DNA from: an uncultured Oscillospiraceae bacterium
Lineage (GTDB): Bacteria > Bacillota > Clostridia > Oscillospirales > Ruminococcaceae
NCBI GenBank assembly: GCA_910587335.1
Contig: CAJUMG010000006.1
Coordinates: 37,148-97,715 of the forward strand
Direction of reading: 5' to 3'
Length of the DNA stretch: 60,568 nt
Under the pieces are notes generated by a model, which was not told the origin of the DNA, made no database searches, and saw nothing but the letters and a program-made list of their open reading frames with translations. Each line of letters opens with the position of its first letter. The stretch's first letter is position 1. The translations under genes and the position numbers were made by a program. Positions 7,006 through 14,369 of the stretch are shown piece by piece.

Positions 7006-7518
7006 TTAGGCGCTTTCCTTTTCATTCTCTTTTTCGGCAATCGCATTAAGCGCAACAGCCAAACCTCTGATATTGCCATTGAGTACGCTGAGCAGCTGAA
7101 CCAGCAATTGCTCTTTGGAAGGCAACTTAGCCAGTGCAGTAACACCAGCAACATCCAAAACTTTTCCTTCTACGAATCCCGCTTTGATAGCAAAAGACCC
7201 TTTCGAATCCTCCGCAAATTTAGACAAAATCTTAGCGGCGGCTACCGGATCTTCATGGCTTACCGCAAAAGCAGTCGTGTTTTCCAAAACAGAAGCCATA
7301 TCGCTGTAGTCTGTTCCTTCCAGAGCGCGGCGCAACAATGTATTTTTTACAACAGAATAGTCGATTCCCGCTTCTCTGAGCTCGCGGCGAAGTTTCGTAT
7401 CATCCGCAACTGTAATGCCACGGTAATCAACCAGAACGCCGGCCACAGCGCCATCCAATTTGGTTTTCAGCTGAGCTACAGCCTCCTGCTTCGCTTGTAA
7501 AGTTTTCTCGCTAGGCAA
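7006..7518 (-). CDS. rplJ: Large ribosomal subunit protein uL10
   Basis: A 170-residue stalk base protein. The RNA-binding N-terminal domain (LDGAVAGVLVDYRGITV) is followed by helices that bind bL12 dimers (NGNIRGLAVALNAIAEKE). The start codon is TTG at 7518, eight bases after AGGAGG. It is preceded by a dedicated promoter and an L10 leader with an attenuator, so rplJ-rplL is likely under L10 autoregulation. The gap of 51 bases to rplL fits the usual two-gene unit. Confidence 0.96.
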   Translation of the reverse strand: MPSEKTLQAKQEAVAQLKTKLDGAVAGVLVDYRGITVADDTKLRRELREAGIDYSVVKNTLLRRALEGTDYSDMASVLENTTAFAVSHEDPVAAAKILSKFAEDSKGSFAIKAGFVEGKVLDVAGVTALAKLPSKEQLLVQLLSVLNGNIRGLAVALNAIAEKENEKESA

Positions 7519-7551
7519 GTCTATTCACCTCCTGAAAGTATTTCCTTAATA

Positions 7552-7680
7552 TAAAAAGGCGCTTTCCAAAAGCCTTGGAAAGCGCCCGGATGAATTCCAT
7601 TCACTCTGGCTATATTTCCTCGGCAGGCAAGGGAAAACCCTTTTACGCAAAAGCACCTGCTGTCTTTGGAATATGACAGC
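7552..7680 (-). promoter_or_regulatory. Ribosomal protein L10 leader with terminator-attenuator
   Basis: Read on the minus strand, the region between the promoter and rplJ contains AAAGACAGCAGGTGC and CCTGCCGAGG (7618-7627), the conserved parts of the Firmicutes L10 leader. A strong terminator hairpin follows (GGCGCTTTCC / GGAAAGCGCC, 7558-7586) with a T-run at 7552-7557. Excess L10-(L12)4 complex is known to bind this leader and reduce rplJL expression. Confidence 0.85.
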
Positions 7681-7686
7681 TTTTAT

Positions 7687-7715
7687 AGTATACAGCATTC
7701 TGACCTGCTTGTCAA
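7687..7715 (-). promoter_or_regulatory. Promoter of rplJ-rplL
   Basis: On the minus strand, -35 TTGACA (7710-7715) and -10 TATACT (7687-7692) are separated by exactly 17 bp, directly upstream of the L10 leader. Confidence 0.85.
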
Positions 7716-7734
7716 GGGTACTGTCGAAATTTTA

Positions 7735-7765
7735 TAGAAAAACAGCCCTGCTAATAGCAGGGCTG
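7735..7765 (-). terminator. Terminator after rplA
   Basis: A perfect 10-bp stem (CAGCCCTGCT / AGCAGGGCTG) is followed on the minus strand by TTTTTCT. It separates rplK-rplA from the rplJ promoter. Confidence 0.85.
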
Positions 7766-7778
7766 ACTATTCTTCTGC

Positions 7779-8480
7779 CTATACAGTCGGAACAAATTTG
7801 CTGGGATTGATCCGGATGCCAGGTCCCATGGTCGGGGTGACCACACAAGATTTGACATACTGACCTTTTGCCGCAGCGGGTTTTGCCTTGACAATTGCAT
7901 CCATCAGCGTATCAAAGTTTTCCTGCAGCTTCTGTACGCCAAAAGAAGCTTTACCAATCGGGCAATGGATGATGTTGGTCTTATCCAAACGGTACTCAAT
8001 CTTACCAGCTTTAGCCTCTGTTACCGCTTTGGCAACATCGGGAGTAACCGTACCAGCCTTGGGGTTCGGCATTAAACCACGCGGACCCAGGATTTTACCC
8101 AAACGGCCCACAACGCCCATCATATCCGGCGTAGCGATAACCACATCAAAATCCATCCAGCCTTCGCTCTGGATTTTCTGCATCATATCCTCAGCACCAA
8201 CATATTCAGCGCCGGCATCTTTCGCCAGCTGTACATTATCGCCTTTGCAGAATACCAGAACGCGGACCGATTTACCGGTTCCATTGGGCAATACAACCGC
8301 ACCGCGGACCTGCTGGTCAGCGTGGCGAGAGTCTACACCCAGTCTTACATGTACTTCCACAGTCTCATCAAACTTTGCGGTAGCAGTTTTGACGCACAGG
8401 TCCATTGCTTCCTCCACGTCGTACAGCTTGCTTCTGTCAACAAGTTTGGAGCTGTCGTTATATTTTTTACCGTGTTTCAT
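7779..8480 (-). CDS. rplA: Large ribosomal subunit protein uL1
   Basis: A 233-residue L1 protein of normal length with typical blocks: MKHGKKYNDSSKLVD start, FDETVEVHVRLGVD, the central VATPDMMGVVGRLGKILGP domain, and the GRGLMPNPK-type loop (LGPRGLMPNPKAGTVT). It builds the L1 stalk that moves deacylated tRNA from the E site and can repress its own operon. A GGGAGG site precedes the ATG. It lies 57 bases downstream of rplK in the conserved order nusG-rplK-rplA and is followed by its own terminator. Confidence 0.97.
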   Translation of the reverse strand: MKHGKKYNDSSKLVDRSKLYDVEEAMDLCVKTATAKFDETVEVHVRLGVDSRHADQQVRGAVVLPNGTGKSVRVLVFCKGDNVQLAKDAGAEYVGAEDMMQKIQSEGWMDFDVVIATPDMMGVVGRLGKILGPRGLMPNPKAGTVTPDVAKAVTEAKAGKIEYRLDKTNIIHCPIGKASFGVQKLQENFDTLMDAIVKAKPAAAKGQYVKSCVVTPTMGPGIRINPSKFVPTV

Positions 8481-8537
8481 ACTCGTTCTCCTCCCTTATG
8501 AGTGGTAATAAACGGATTTTTCCTCCCACCCGGGAGT

Positions 8538-8963
8538 TTAATCTACAACCTCAATGCCCATGCTGCGCGCAGTACCGGCAATCATACTCATGGCCGATTC
8601 TACGTTTGCCGCATTCAAATCCGGCATTTTCTGTTCCGCAATCTTCTTTACCTGCTCTTTGGTAATTTTGGCTACCTTTGTTTTATTCGGTACGCCGGAA
8701 CCGCTTTCAATACCACAAGCCTTTTTAATCAGGATTGCGGCGGGCGGTGTCTTGGTTACGAACGAGAAAGAACGGTCTGCATACACAGTAATGACTACCG
8801 GGATAACCATTCCGATATCATTTTTTGTACGCTCGTTAAATTCCTTCGTAAAGGACATGATGTTAACGCCATGCTGACCGAGAGCCGGACCAACAGGCGG
8901 CGCCGGCGTTGCTTTTCCGGCAGGTATCTGCAGCTTAATAAAGCCGACTACCTTTTGAGCCAT
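8538..8963 (-). CDS. rplK: Large ribosomal subunit protein uL11
   Basis: A 141-residue L11, the standard length. It shows the N-terminal KLQIPAGKATPAPPVGPALG motif and a C-terminal rRNA-binding domain (GSGVPNKTKVAKITKEQV). L11 forms the GTPase-associated centre with 23S rRNA and is the target region for thiopeptide antibiotics. I chose the ATG at 8963, eight bases after GGAGGTG; the upstream in-frame ATG at 8978 is part of that ribosome site. The 153-bp spacer from nusG has no obvious terminator. Confidence 0.97.
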   Translation of the reverse strand: MAQKVVGFIKLQIPAGKATPAPPVGPALGQHGVNIMSFTKEFNERTKNDIGMVIPVVITVYADRSFSFVTKTPPAAILIKKACGIESGSGVPNKTKVAKITKEQVKKIAEQKMPDLNAANVESAMSMIAGTARSMGIEVVD

Positions 8964-9116
8964 AATTTGCACCTCCATAGTTTCTGTGGTTCATGGCGGG
9001 GCGGTCGGATTCCCGTCCCTCCCACAGGCATGAGCCAGACAAACTGTCCATATCACACCCAAATGCGGCAAAATTCACCGCAAAAACCGGCATTTCTGCC
9101 GATTCCCTCAAAAAGA

Positions 9117-9638
9117 TTAGTCATCCAGCTGGACCTGGTTCAGTTCCAGCTCTACCGGCGTTTCACGACCAAACATGGAAACGACAACTTTCACCCTGTC
9201 TTTTTCCACATCCAATTCCTTGACAAGACCGGCAAAGCCTTCCATCGGCCCGTCCGTAATCCGGATGGTATCGCCAACAGCGTAGTTGACCTCGACCTGA
9301 CGCTTCTCCACTCCAAGCGCCGCCACTTCCTTCTCGGTCAGCGGAATCGGCTTGGAGGAAGGCCCCACAAATCCGGTACAACCACGGGTATTACGCACGA
9401 TGTACCAAGACTCGTCGGTCATAATCATCTTGATTAACACATAGCCGGGAAATATTTTGCGTTCTACTTCGCGCTTTTTGTTATCTTTAATCTCGGTAAC
9501 CGTCTCGGTAGGAACCTTGACTTCCTGAATCAGTTCCTGCATTCCACGGTTCTCGACAGCCTTTTCGATATTGGTTGCCACCTTGTTCTCATATCCGGAA
9601 TAGGTGTGAACCACATACCATTTTGCCTCTTCAGCCAT
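9117..9638 (-). CDS. nusG: Transcription elongation/antitermination factor NusG
   Basis: A 173-residue NusG. The NGN domain (WYVVHTYSGYENKVATNIE through GYVLIKMIMTDESWYIVRNT) is followed by a linker and a KOW domain (VGDTIRITDGPMEGFAGLVKE). It binds RNA polymerase and couples it to ribosomes or termination factors. It sits in the canonical order rpmG-secE-nusG-rplK, 29 bases after secE, with a GGAGGGATGAAG site. No extra domain insertion is present. Confidence 0.97.
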   Translation of the reverse strand: MAEEAKWYVVHTYSGYENKVATNIEKAVENRGMQELIQEVKVPTETVTEIKDNKKREVERKIFPGYVLIKMIMTDESWYIVRNTRGCTGFVGPSSKPIPLTEKEVAALGVEKRQVEVNYAVGDTIRITDGPMEGFAGLVKELDVEKDRVKVVVSMFGRETPVELELNQVQLDD

Positions 9639-9667
9639 TCTTCATCCCTCCACGCAAGGCCATGCTG

Positions 9668-9910
9668 TTAACCTGCGCTGCTGAGAAGCAGATTCACCAG
9701 GCTGGACAAAGCTCCATCCAAAAGCCAAATGAACACGCCGACGATTACGCAGCAGGCCAACACAACAGCAGTGTTGTTGATAATCTGCTTTTTAGAAGGC
9801 CACACAACCTTCTTAATCTCGCCTTTCATGTCCTTACAGCCTTTGACGAACCGATGGGCAACGCGTTTGAAAAAGCCTTCTTTTTTTTCGTTTTTCGCTT
9901 TATCGGCCAT
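9668..9910 (-). CDS. secE: Preprotein translocase subunit SecE
   Basis: An 80-residue single-span SecE of the Gram-positive type. The amphipathic helix (FVKGCKDMKGEIKKVVWPSKKQ) is followed by one transmembrane segment (TAVVLACCVIVGVFIWLLDG). It stabilises SecY in the translocation channel. The VVWPSK motif is diagnostic. It lies between rpmG and nusG, as is usual. Confidence 0.95.
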   Translation of the reverse strand: MADKAKNEKKEGFFKRVAHRFVKGCKDMKGEIKKVVWPSKKQIINNTAVVLACCVIVGVFIWLLDGALSSLVNLLLSSAG

Positions 9911-9935
9911 TATTCAGAAACCCTGCCTTTCTCGG

Positions 9936-10085
9936 TTACTTCGCCTCTCTGTGGAGCGTGTGTTTCCGGCAGAATCTGCAATACTTGTTCATCTCAAGTC
10001 TGTCCGGATCGTTCTTTTTGTTTTTCATGGTGTTGTAGTTGCGCTGTTTGCACTCTGTGCAGGCTAAAGTGATCTTTACTCTCAT
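9936..10085 (-). CDS. rpmG: Large ribosomal subunit protein bL33
   Basis: A 49-residue bL33 starting MRVKITLACTECKQRNYNT. Two zinc-binding CxxC pairs (CTEC and CRFC) show it is the zinc-containing form, which bacteria often replace with a cysteine-free paralogue under zinc shortage. AGGAGGTGCCGAA precedes the ATG. It is the first gene of the secE-nusG-rplK-rplA run and has its own promoter about 100 bases upstream. Confidence 0.95.
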   Translation of the reverse strand: MRVKITLACTECKQRNYNTMKNKKNDPDRLEMNKYCRFCRKHTLHREAK

Positions 10086-10187
10086 TTCGGCACCTCCTGA
10101 TTAACGGAATTGTTTGCCTCCCTCTTGGGCAAGGAAACGCATAGAAAAATGAACACAAAAAAATAAACCCTTTTTAGAGGTAGTACA

Positions 10188-10216
10188 AGTTTATCATAGA
10201 AAACGGATTCCGTCAA
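10188..10216 (-). promoter_or_regulatory. Promoter of the rpmG-secE-nusG operon
   Basis: On the minus strand, -35 TTGACG (10211-10216), a 17-bp spacer and -10 TAAACT (10188-10193). Confidence 0.65.
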
Positions 10217-10490
10217 CTGTTTTATAGAAAAACATGCCAAAAGTTTTCTATTTTGCGTAAAGAATCATAAAACATCTTTACTAAGGATACATTTTGGTAT
10301 AATAAGCGTTGATTTTCTGTTTGATAACCCATAACCCTATCTTCCAAACGGATGCCGTCAGCTATCATAAAATCCAGCGGCTGATCCACTTTTAATCCCA
10401 TCTATTTTTAAATGATACCATAGATTTTCTCTCGATTCAATTTGCTTTTCGCTCCCCCCTTCTTTATAGGGTAAAGCCAGTCTAAGGTTG

Positions 10491-10517
10491 ATTTTACCAC
10501 ATAAGCTATGGTAAAAT
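10491..10517. promoter_or_regulatory. Palindromic operator-like site upstream of ddl
   Basis: The perfect 9-bp arms ATTTTACCA / TGGTAAAAT are separated by 9 bp, ending 24 bp before the ddl -35. The right half GCTATGGTAAA recurs with one change at the small-peptide promoter (53232-53257). Confidence 0.5.
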
Positions 10518-10541
10518 ATGATGTTGTATACCCAAAGCATA

Positions 10542-10570
10542 TTGACAAGCTTTTTTCTTCTGTTTATTTT
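10542..10570 (+). promoter_or_regulatory. Probable promoter of ddl
   Basis: -35 TTGACA (10542-10547), a 17-bp spacer and -10 TATTTT (10565-10570), about 60 bp before the start codon. Confidence 0.6.
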
Positions 10571-10631
10571 CTAAAACCGTTTATATGAAATTTTCTTTTT
10601 TATACATCTACATATTAGGAGTGATTCGATT

Positions 10632-11687
10632 ATGGCAAAATGTTCTGTCGCAGTAATTTTTGGCGGTGCCTCCAGCGAATATGAAGTCTCGCTTCGTTCC
10701 GCTTCCTTTGTTCTTTCCGGCATCGACCGGGAAAAATATGACCTGACCATGGTTGGCATTACCAAAGAGGGCCGCTGGCTTCTCTACACCGGTCCGGAAA
10801 CTGCCATCGCGGACAATAGCTGGAACCGTCCGGAATATGTCACGCCGGTCGTTCTTCCGCCCGACCCCTCCTTCCATGGGTTATTGGTGTTGGAGGATAG
10901 CGGTATCCGTACCATTTCTCTGGACGTGGTCTTTCCGGTGCTCCACGGTAAAAATGGGGAGGACGGAACCATTCAAGGGGTATTTCAGATGGCAAGGCTT
11001 CCATTTGTCGGCTGTGGGGTACTCTCCAGCGCCATCTGCATGGATAAAAGCATAACCCATACGATTTTGGACCAGGCAGGTATTCCCAACGCCGTTTGGG
11101 CGGACGTGTACCCCCAGGACCTGGAAGCTTTTGACCAGCTGGAATCGGAGCTGGCAGACGGATTGGGGTATCCTATGTTTATTAAGCCCGCCAATGCCGG
11201 ATCCTCTGTTGGGGTTAGCAAGGCTACAGACAAAAAATCCTTGCTAAACGGGCTGAAGCTGGCTTTCCAGCATGATAGTAAAGCCATTGTCGAACAGTTT
11301 GTCAAGGGCCGGGAGGTCGAATGCGCGGTATTTGGCAATCGAAACGCCAAAGCCTCCATGCTAGGGGAAATCGCGCCGAAAAAAGAATTTTATGATTACG
11401 AGGCAAAATACGAAGATGACAGCACCGATCTGTATATCCCCGCCCGGATTCCGGCAGAAACCACCAGTTTAGTACAGGAGCTGGCAGTAGCTGCATTTGA
11501 GGCGTTGGAATGCTCCGGACTTGCTCGAGTAGACTTTTTTGTCCAGGGGGATGAAATCATCCTGAACGAGGTAAATACCCTGCCCGGCTTTACCGGTATC
11601 AGCATGTATCCCAAATTGATGATGGAGGGCGGCTTGAGCGCCTGCGAACTGGTTGGCGGTTTAATCCAATTGGCTCTGGAAAAATAA
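10632..11687 (+). CDS. ddl: D-alanine--D-alanine ligase
   Basis: A 351-residue ATP-grasp ligase that joins two D-alanines for peptidoglycan precursors. Visible blocks are VIFGGASSEYEVSLRSA (N-terminal substrate site), PVLHGKNGEDGTIQG, the ATP-grasp region (FIKPANAGSSVGVSKA) and NEVNTLPGFT (metal site). The omega loop reads EFYDYEAKY. Its tyrosine marks D-Ala-D-Ala specificity, as in E. coli DdlB, rather than D-Ala-D-Lac, so this ligase should not confer vancomycin resistance. AGGAGTG is eight bases before the ATG. murI starts 13 bases after the stop, forming a wall-precursor pair. Confidence 0.96.
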   Translation: MAKCSVAVIFGGASSEYEVSLRSASFVLSGIDREKYDLTMVGITKEGRWLLYTGPETAIADNSWNRPEYVTPVVLPPDPSFHGLLVLEDSGIRTISLDVVFPVLHGKNGEDGTIQGVFQMARLPFVGCGVLSSAICMDKSITHTILDQAGIPNAVWADVYPQDLEAFDQLESELADGLGYPMFIKPANAGSSVGVSKATDKKSLLNGLKLAFQHDSKAIVEQFVKGREVECAVFGNRNAKASMLGEIAPKKEFYDYEAKYEDDSTDLYIPARIPAETTSLVQELAVAAFEALECSGLARVDFFVQGDEIILNEVNTLPGFTGISMYPKLMMEGGLSACELVGGLIQLALEK

Positions 11688-11700
11688 AGGAGGGTGCGCA

Positions 11701-12519
11701 ATGGATCGTCGTCCCATCGGCATTTTCGATTCGGGCCTTGGAGGGCTTACCGCTTTAAAGGAGCTGCGCCAGCTGTTGCCGCAGGAGGATTTTATCTATT
11801 TCGGCGATACCGGCCGTGTTCCCTACGGCGCGCGCAGTCCCCAGACTCTGCGCCGCTTCGCTATGGAGGACGTCCGCTTTTTGCAGGGTCACGACGTGAA
11901 GATGATTGTCGCCGCCTGCGGTACTATCTCTTCTATTCTGTCCGGCGAGGGGATTGAGGGACTGAACGTCCCCTTTGCTGGTGTAGTTAAAGCGGCGGCC
12001 GAAGCTGCCTGTCGTGCTACCCAGTCTGGCCGGATCGGGGTAATCGGCACCAGCGCCACCATCCGAAGCGGATCCTATGAGCGGCTGATAAAACGGCTGC
12101 TGCCCCAGGCGCAGGTCACTGTCCAAGCCTGTCCGCTGTTTGTTCCGCTGGTGGAAAACGGCTATATTGAGGAGGATAATCCTGTCACAGAAATGGTGGT
12201 GCGGGATTATCTTTCCACCTTTGATCTACAAAATCCGGATACTCTGATTTTAGGCTGTACCCACTACCCTTTAATCGCGCCGGTCATCCGCCGGATGATG
12301 GGAAATGGTGTCACATTGATCGACCCAGGCCGGGAGGCTGCCCGGCATGTAAAAGAATATCTCTTTTCCCATGGGCTGCAAACCGATGGGAAAACAGGCC
12401 GGACACGTTATTTTGTCTCTGCCGATACCGAGGATTTTGACGGAATTGCCGCTCGTTTTCTGGGCCATCCGTTGGAATGCGCGGTGGAGCATGTAGACGT
12501 AGACGATTTGTGCTGGTAG
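11701..12519 (+). CDS. murI: Glutamate racemase
   Basis: A 272-residue cofactor-independent racemase supplying D-glutamate for the peptidoglycan stem. The N-terminal PIGIFDSGLGGLTALK block is conserved. The two catalytic cysteines are C73 (AACGTISS, with Gly where many enzymes have Asn) and C186 (LGCTHYPL). AAAGGAGG precedes the ATG. It follows ddl with a 13-base gap and is followed 13 bases later by the DUF1934 gene, so all are probably one operon. Confidence 0.96.
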   Translation: MDRRPIGIFDSGLGGLTALKELRQLLPQEDFIYFGDTGRVPYGARSPQTLRRFAMEDVRFLQGHDVKMIVAACGTISSILSGEGIEGLNVPFAGVVKAAAEAACRATQSGRIGVIGTSATIRSGSYERLIKRLLPQAQVTVQACPLFVPLVENGYIEEDNPVTEMVVRDYLSTFDLQNPDTLILGCTHYPLIAPVIRRMMGNGVTLIDPGREAARHVKEYLFSHGLQTDGKTGRTRYFVSADTEDFDGIAARFLGHPLECAVEHVDVDDLCW

Positions 12520-12532
12520 AAAGGAATTACCA

Positions 12533-12967
12533 TTGAAAAAGGACGTTAGAATCACAATAAAAGGCATTCAGTACGTCGACGGCGACCAGGACTTGGTGGA
12601 GCTTACTACCATTGGTTCTCTCTGCCGCCGGAATGGGGCGTATTATATCAGTTATGATGAATCAGAGGCCACCGGCTTTGAAGGGGCAAAAACCACTTTA
12701 AAGGTTGAAGGGGACCAGCGGGTTACCATGCGGCGCACCGGAGAAAACATGCGCTCTCAGCTGATTATCGAAAAAGGGCAGCGGCATCAGTGCTTTTATG
12801 ATACCGGATACGGAAGTCTTACACTGGGCATTTCAGGCGATGATATTGTCTCCTGTCTGGATGACAACGGCGGTCATCTGCAGGTGCGCTATACGCTGGA
12901 TATCAACGCCAGCATGGCCAGTGAAAATGAGCTTTCGGTGGATGTGGAAGAGTATCGCCGGTTCTGA
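12533..12967 (+). CDS. DUF1934 (YwiB-like) beta-barrel protein
   Basis: A 144-residue protein of the DUF1934/YwiB calycin-like family: ITIKGIQYVDGDQDLVEL, then YYISYDESEATG, the TTLKVEG-RVTMRR segment and the closing VRYTLDINASMASENELSV. It starts with TTG at 12533 after AAGGAATT. In other Firmicutes this gene directly precedes argS. Here the next gene, four bases away, is an ArgS relative without a catalytic domain. The molecular role of the family is not established. Confidence 0.85.
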   Translation: MKKDVRITIKGIQYVDGDQDLVELTTIGSLCRRNGAYYISYDESEATGFEGAKTTLKVEGDQRVTMRRTGENMRSQLIIEKGQRHQCFYDTGYGSLTLGISGDDIVSCLDDNGGHLQVRYTLDINASMASENELSVDVEEYRRF

Positions 12968-12971
12968 TTCG

Positions 12972-13730
12972 ATGAAGGAGCAAGCAGGCGGTAAGGCCGC
13001 ATACGAACCTTTTGGATTTCTTTTACGCCGCACATTGGAACAGGCTTTTCCCCATTGCGAAATGGAAAAAATCCCCATAAAGACCGATTGGCAAAACGGA
13101 CAGGGGATTTTTTCCTCCGCTCTTCCTTTTCTTTGCGCCCAGAAAGCGCAAATTCCACTTTCTAGCGCGGCGGAGAGGTTAGCGGCCTGTCTGCCAGAAA
13201 GGGACAGGCTTTTTTCCCGTTTGGAAAAAAGCGGTGGTTATTTGAATTTTTTCCCCTCCCTCGACTGGTATGCCGAATGTTTCCAGGCTTTATCGAAAAG
13301 CGCTTCCTTCTCCGCTTGGTCCATAACCGAGGAGGACTTTGATTTTTTTGCCGCCGCTCCTTCCCCTGCCGCGGCTCGGATACAAAAAACCTTTGTCCGG
13401 CTATGCATGGTCCTACGCAGCTGCCTTGCGGAAAAAATCCCGCTCGATCCTTTGGCGGCTTCTCCCCAGCTTCTTTGCGAGCCGGAGGAACAATCGCTGA
13501 TCTTTTCTTCTTTCCGCTTGGCATCGGCCGGCAATGGAAACCGATTGCTTGTTTTGGAAGAGATCGCCGGCGCTTTCAATCGTTTTTACAACGCCAGGCG
13601 TGTCTGGTCGCCGAATCCTTTCCTCACCTGTAGCCGAGCAGCTCTTTGCCTAATCTGTGGAGCCGGAATGGAGCGGGAAATGGAGTCTGCCGGAATTTTT
13701 CCTGACCGCTCTTTTCTTTCAAAAACGTAA
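12972..13730 (+). CDS. ArgS-derived protein lacking the catalytic domain
   Basis: A 252-residue protein whose two halves match the ends of arginyl-tRNA synthetase. Residues 10-110 resemble the N-terminal additional domain (YEPFGFLLRRTLEQAFPH and the SGGYLNFFPSLDWYAECF segment). Residues 125-245 resemble the DALR anticodon-binding domain (AARIQKTFVRLCMVLRSCL and LEEIAGAFNRFYNARRV). The Rossmann-fold domain with HIGH and KMSKS signatures that should lie between them is absent, so it cannot charge tRNA. The reading frame is intact and spaced four bases from the DUF1934 gene, which argues against a simple pseudogene. A tRNA- or RNA-binding role is inferred only. Confidence 0.65.
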   Translation: MKEQAGGKAAYEPFGFLLRRTLEQAFPHCEMEKIPIKTDWQNGQGIFSSALPFLCAQKAQIPLSSAAERLAACLPERDRLFSRLEKSGGYLNFFPSLDWYAECFQALSKSASFSAWSITEEDFDFFAAAPSPAAARIQKTFVRLCMVLRSCLAEKIPLDPLAASPQLLCEPEEQSLIFSSFRLASAGNGNRLLVLEEIAGAFNRFYNARRVWSPNPFLTCSRAALCLICGAGMEREMESAGIFPDRSFLSKT

Positions 13731-13790
13731 ATTTTTTCTCTCATGCAAAAATCAGGTGGTTTTTTAGCACTGATATTATGAATCCATAGG

Positions 13791-14369
13791 ATGGTGACGA
13801 CATTGAACATCGACGCCCAGCTGGTGGAGGAAGCCAAAAAAGGAGATAGTGACTGCTTCTCCAGGCTATATGAACTGGTGCAGGATGATTTGTATAAGTA
13901 CGCTTTATATGCTCTGGGCAATGCTCACGACGCGGAGGATGTAGTGGCCGAGACCTTTTTGGAAGCGTTTCGCGGCATTTCCAAGCTGCGGGAACCCAGC
14001 GCTTTCAAAAGCTGGATTTTTAAAATCCTCTCCATCCGAATTAAGCGCCGGATCTCCCATTACATCAAAGAGAAAAAACAAATGCAAATCGAAGACTTTA
14101 TTGCCGATCCTGCCTTGCAAATGGATGGGATGGACGCTTCTGTCATTGCCCGAACCGATCTTTTGCAGGCTATGGAAACCCTGTCCACCCAGGAGCGGAT
14201 GATCCTCACCCTATCGGTGCTGTACGGGTACACGACCAAGCAGATTTCCCAAATGCTGCACAGCCCTCATGGTACCGTTAGCTCGAAACTGCACCGAAGT
14301 CTGAAAAAATTAAAAAGCCAATTGGAAGAGAAAGAAGGTGATGCAAATGAACCGTCAAACCCCCGCTGA
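13791..14369 (+). CDS. ECF-type RNA polymerase sigma factor
   Basis: A 192-residue sigma factor with region 2 (AHDAEDVVAETFLEAFRG, about residues 44-61) and region 4 (LSTQERMILTLSVLYGYTTKQISQMLHSPHGTVSSKL split as STQERM... and QISQMLHS...TVSSKL). It is clearly distinct from the sigma factor at 5008. The start is ambiguous: the ATG at 13791 has only a short AGG before it, while TTG at 13803 has a better placed GGTGA. The next gene begins inside its last codons, so the two are translationally coupled and the downstream product is the likely anti-sigma factor. Confidence 0.88.
   Translation: MVTTLNIDAQLVEEAKKGDSDCFSRLYELVQDDLYKYALYALGNAHDAEDVVAETFLEAFRGISKLREPSAFKSWIFKILSIRIKRRISHYIKEKKQMQIEDFIADPALQMDGMDASVIARTDLLQAMETLSTQERMILTLSVLYGYTTKQISQMLHSPHGTVSSKLHRSLKKLKSQLEEKEGDANEPSNPR

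Larger units (their letters stand above)
10086..10631. other. 546-bp divergent intergenic region between rpmG and ddl
   Basis: It holds the rpmG promoter (10188-10216), a TATAAT on the plus strand at 10298-10303 with a poor -35, a CTATGGTA half-site at 10415-10425 (reading on the minus strand), a perfect inverted repeat at 10491-10517 and the ddl promoter at 10542-10570. No gene is apparent. Confidence 0.6.

Noticed and set aside
8502..9437. 311-codon plus-strand open frame opposite rplK and nusG
   Set aside because: It is antisense to two essential, highly conserved genes. The translation is Arg/His-rich and low quality with no start signal.
10632..11687. D-Ala-D-Lac (vancomycin resistance type) ligase
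   Set aside because: The omega loop reads EFYDYEAKY as in D-Ala-D-Ala ligases, and no vanH or vanX genes are adjacent.
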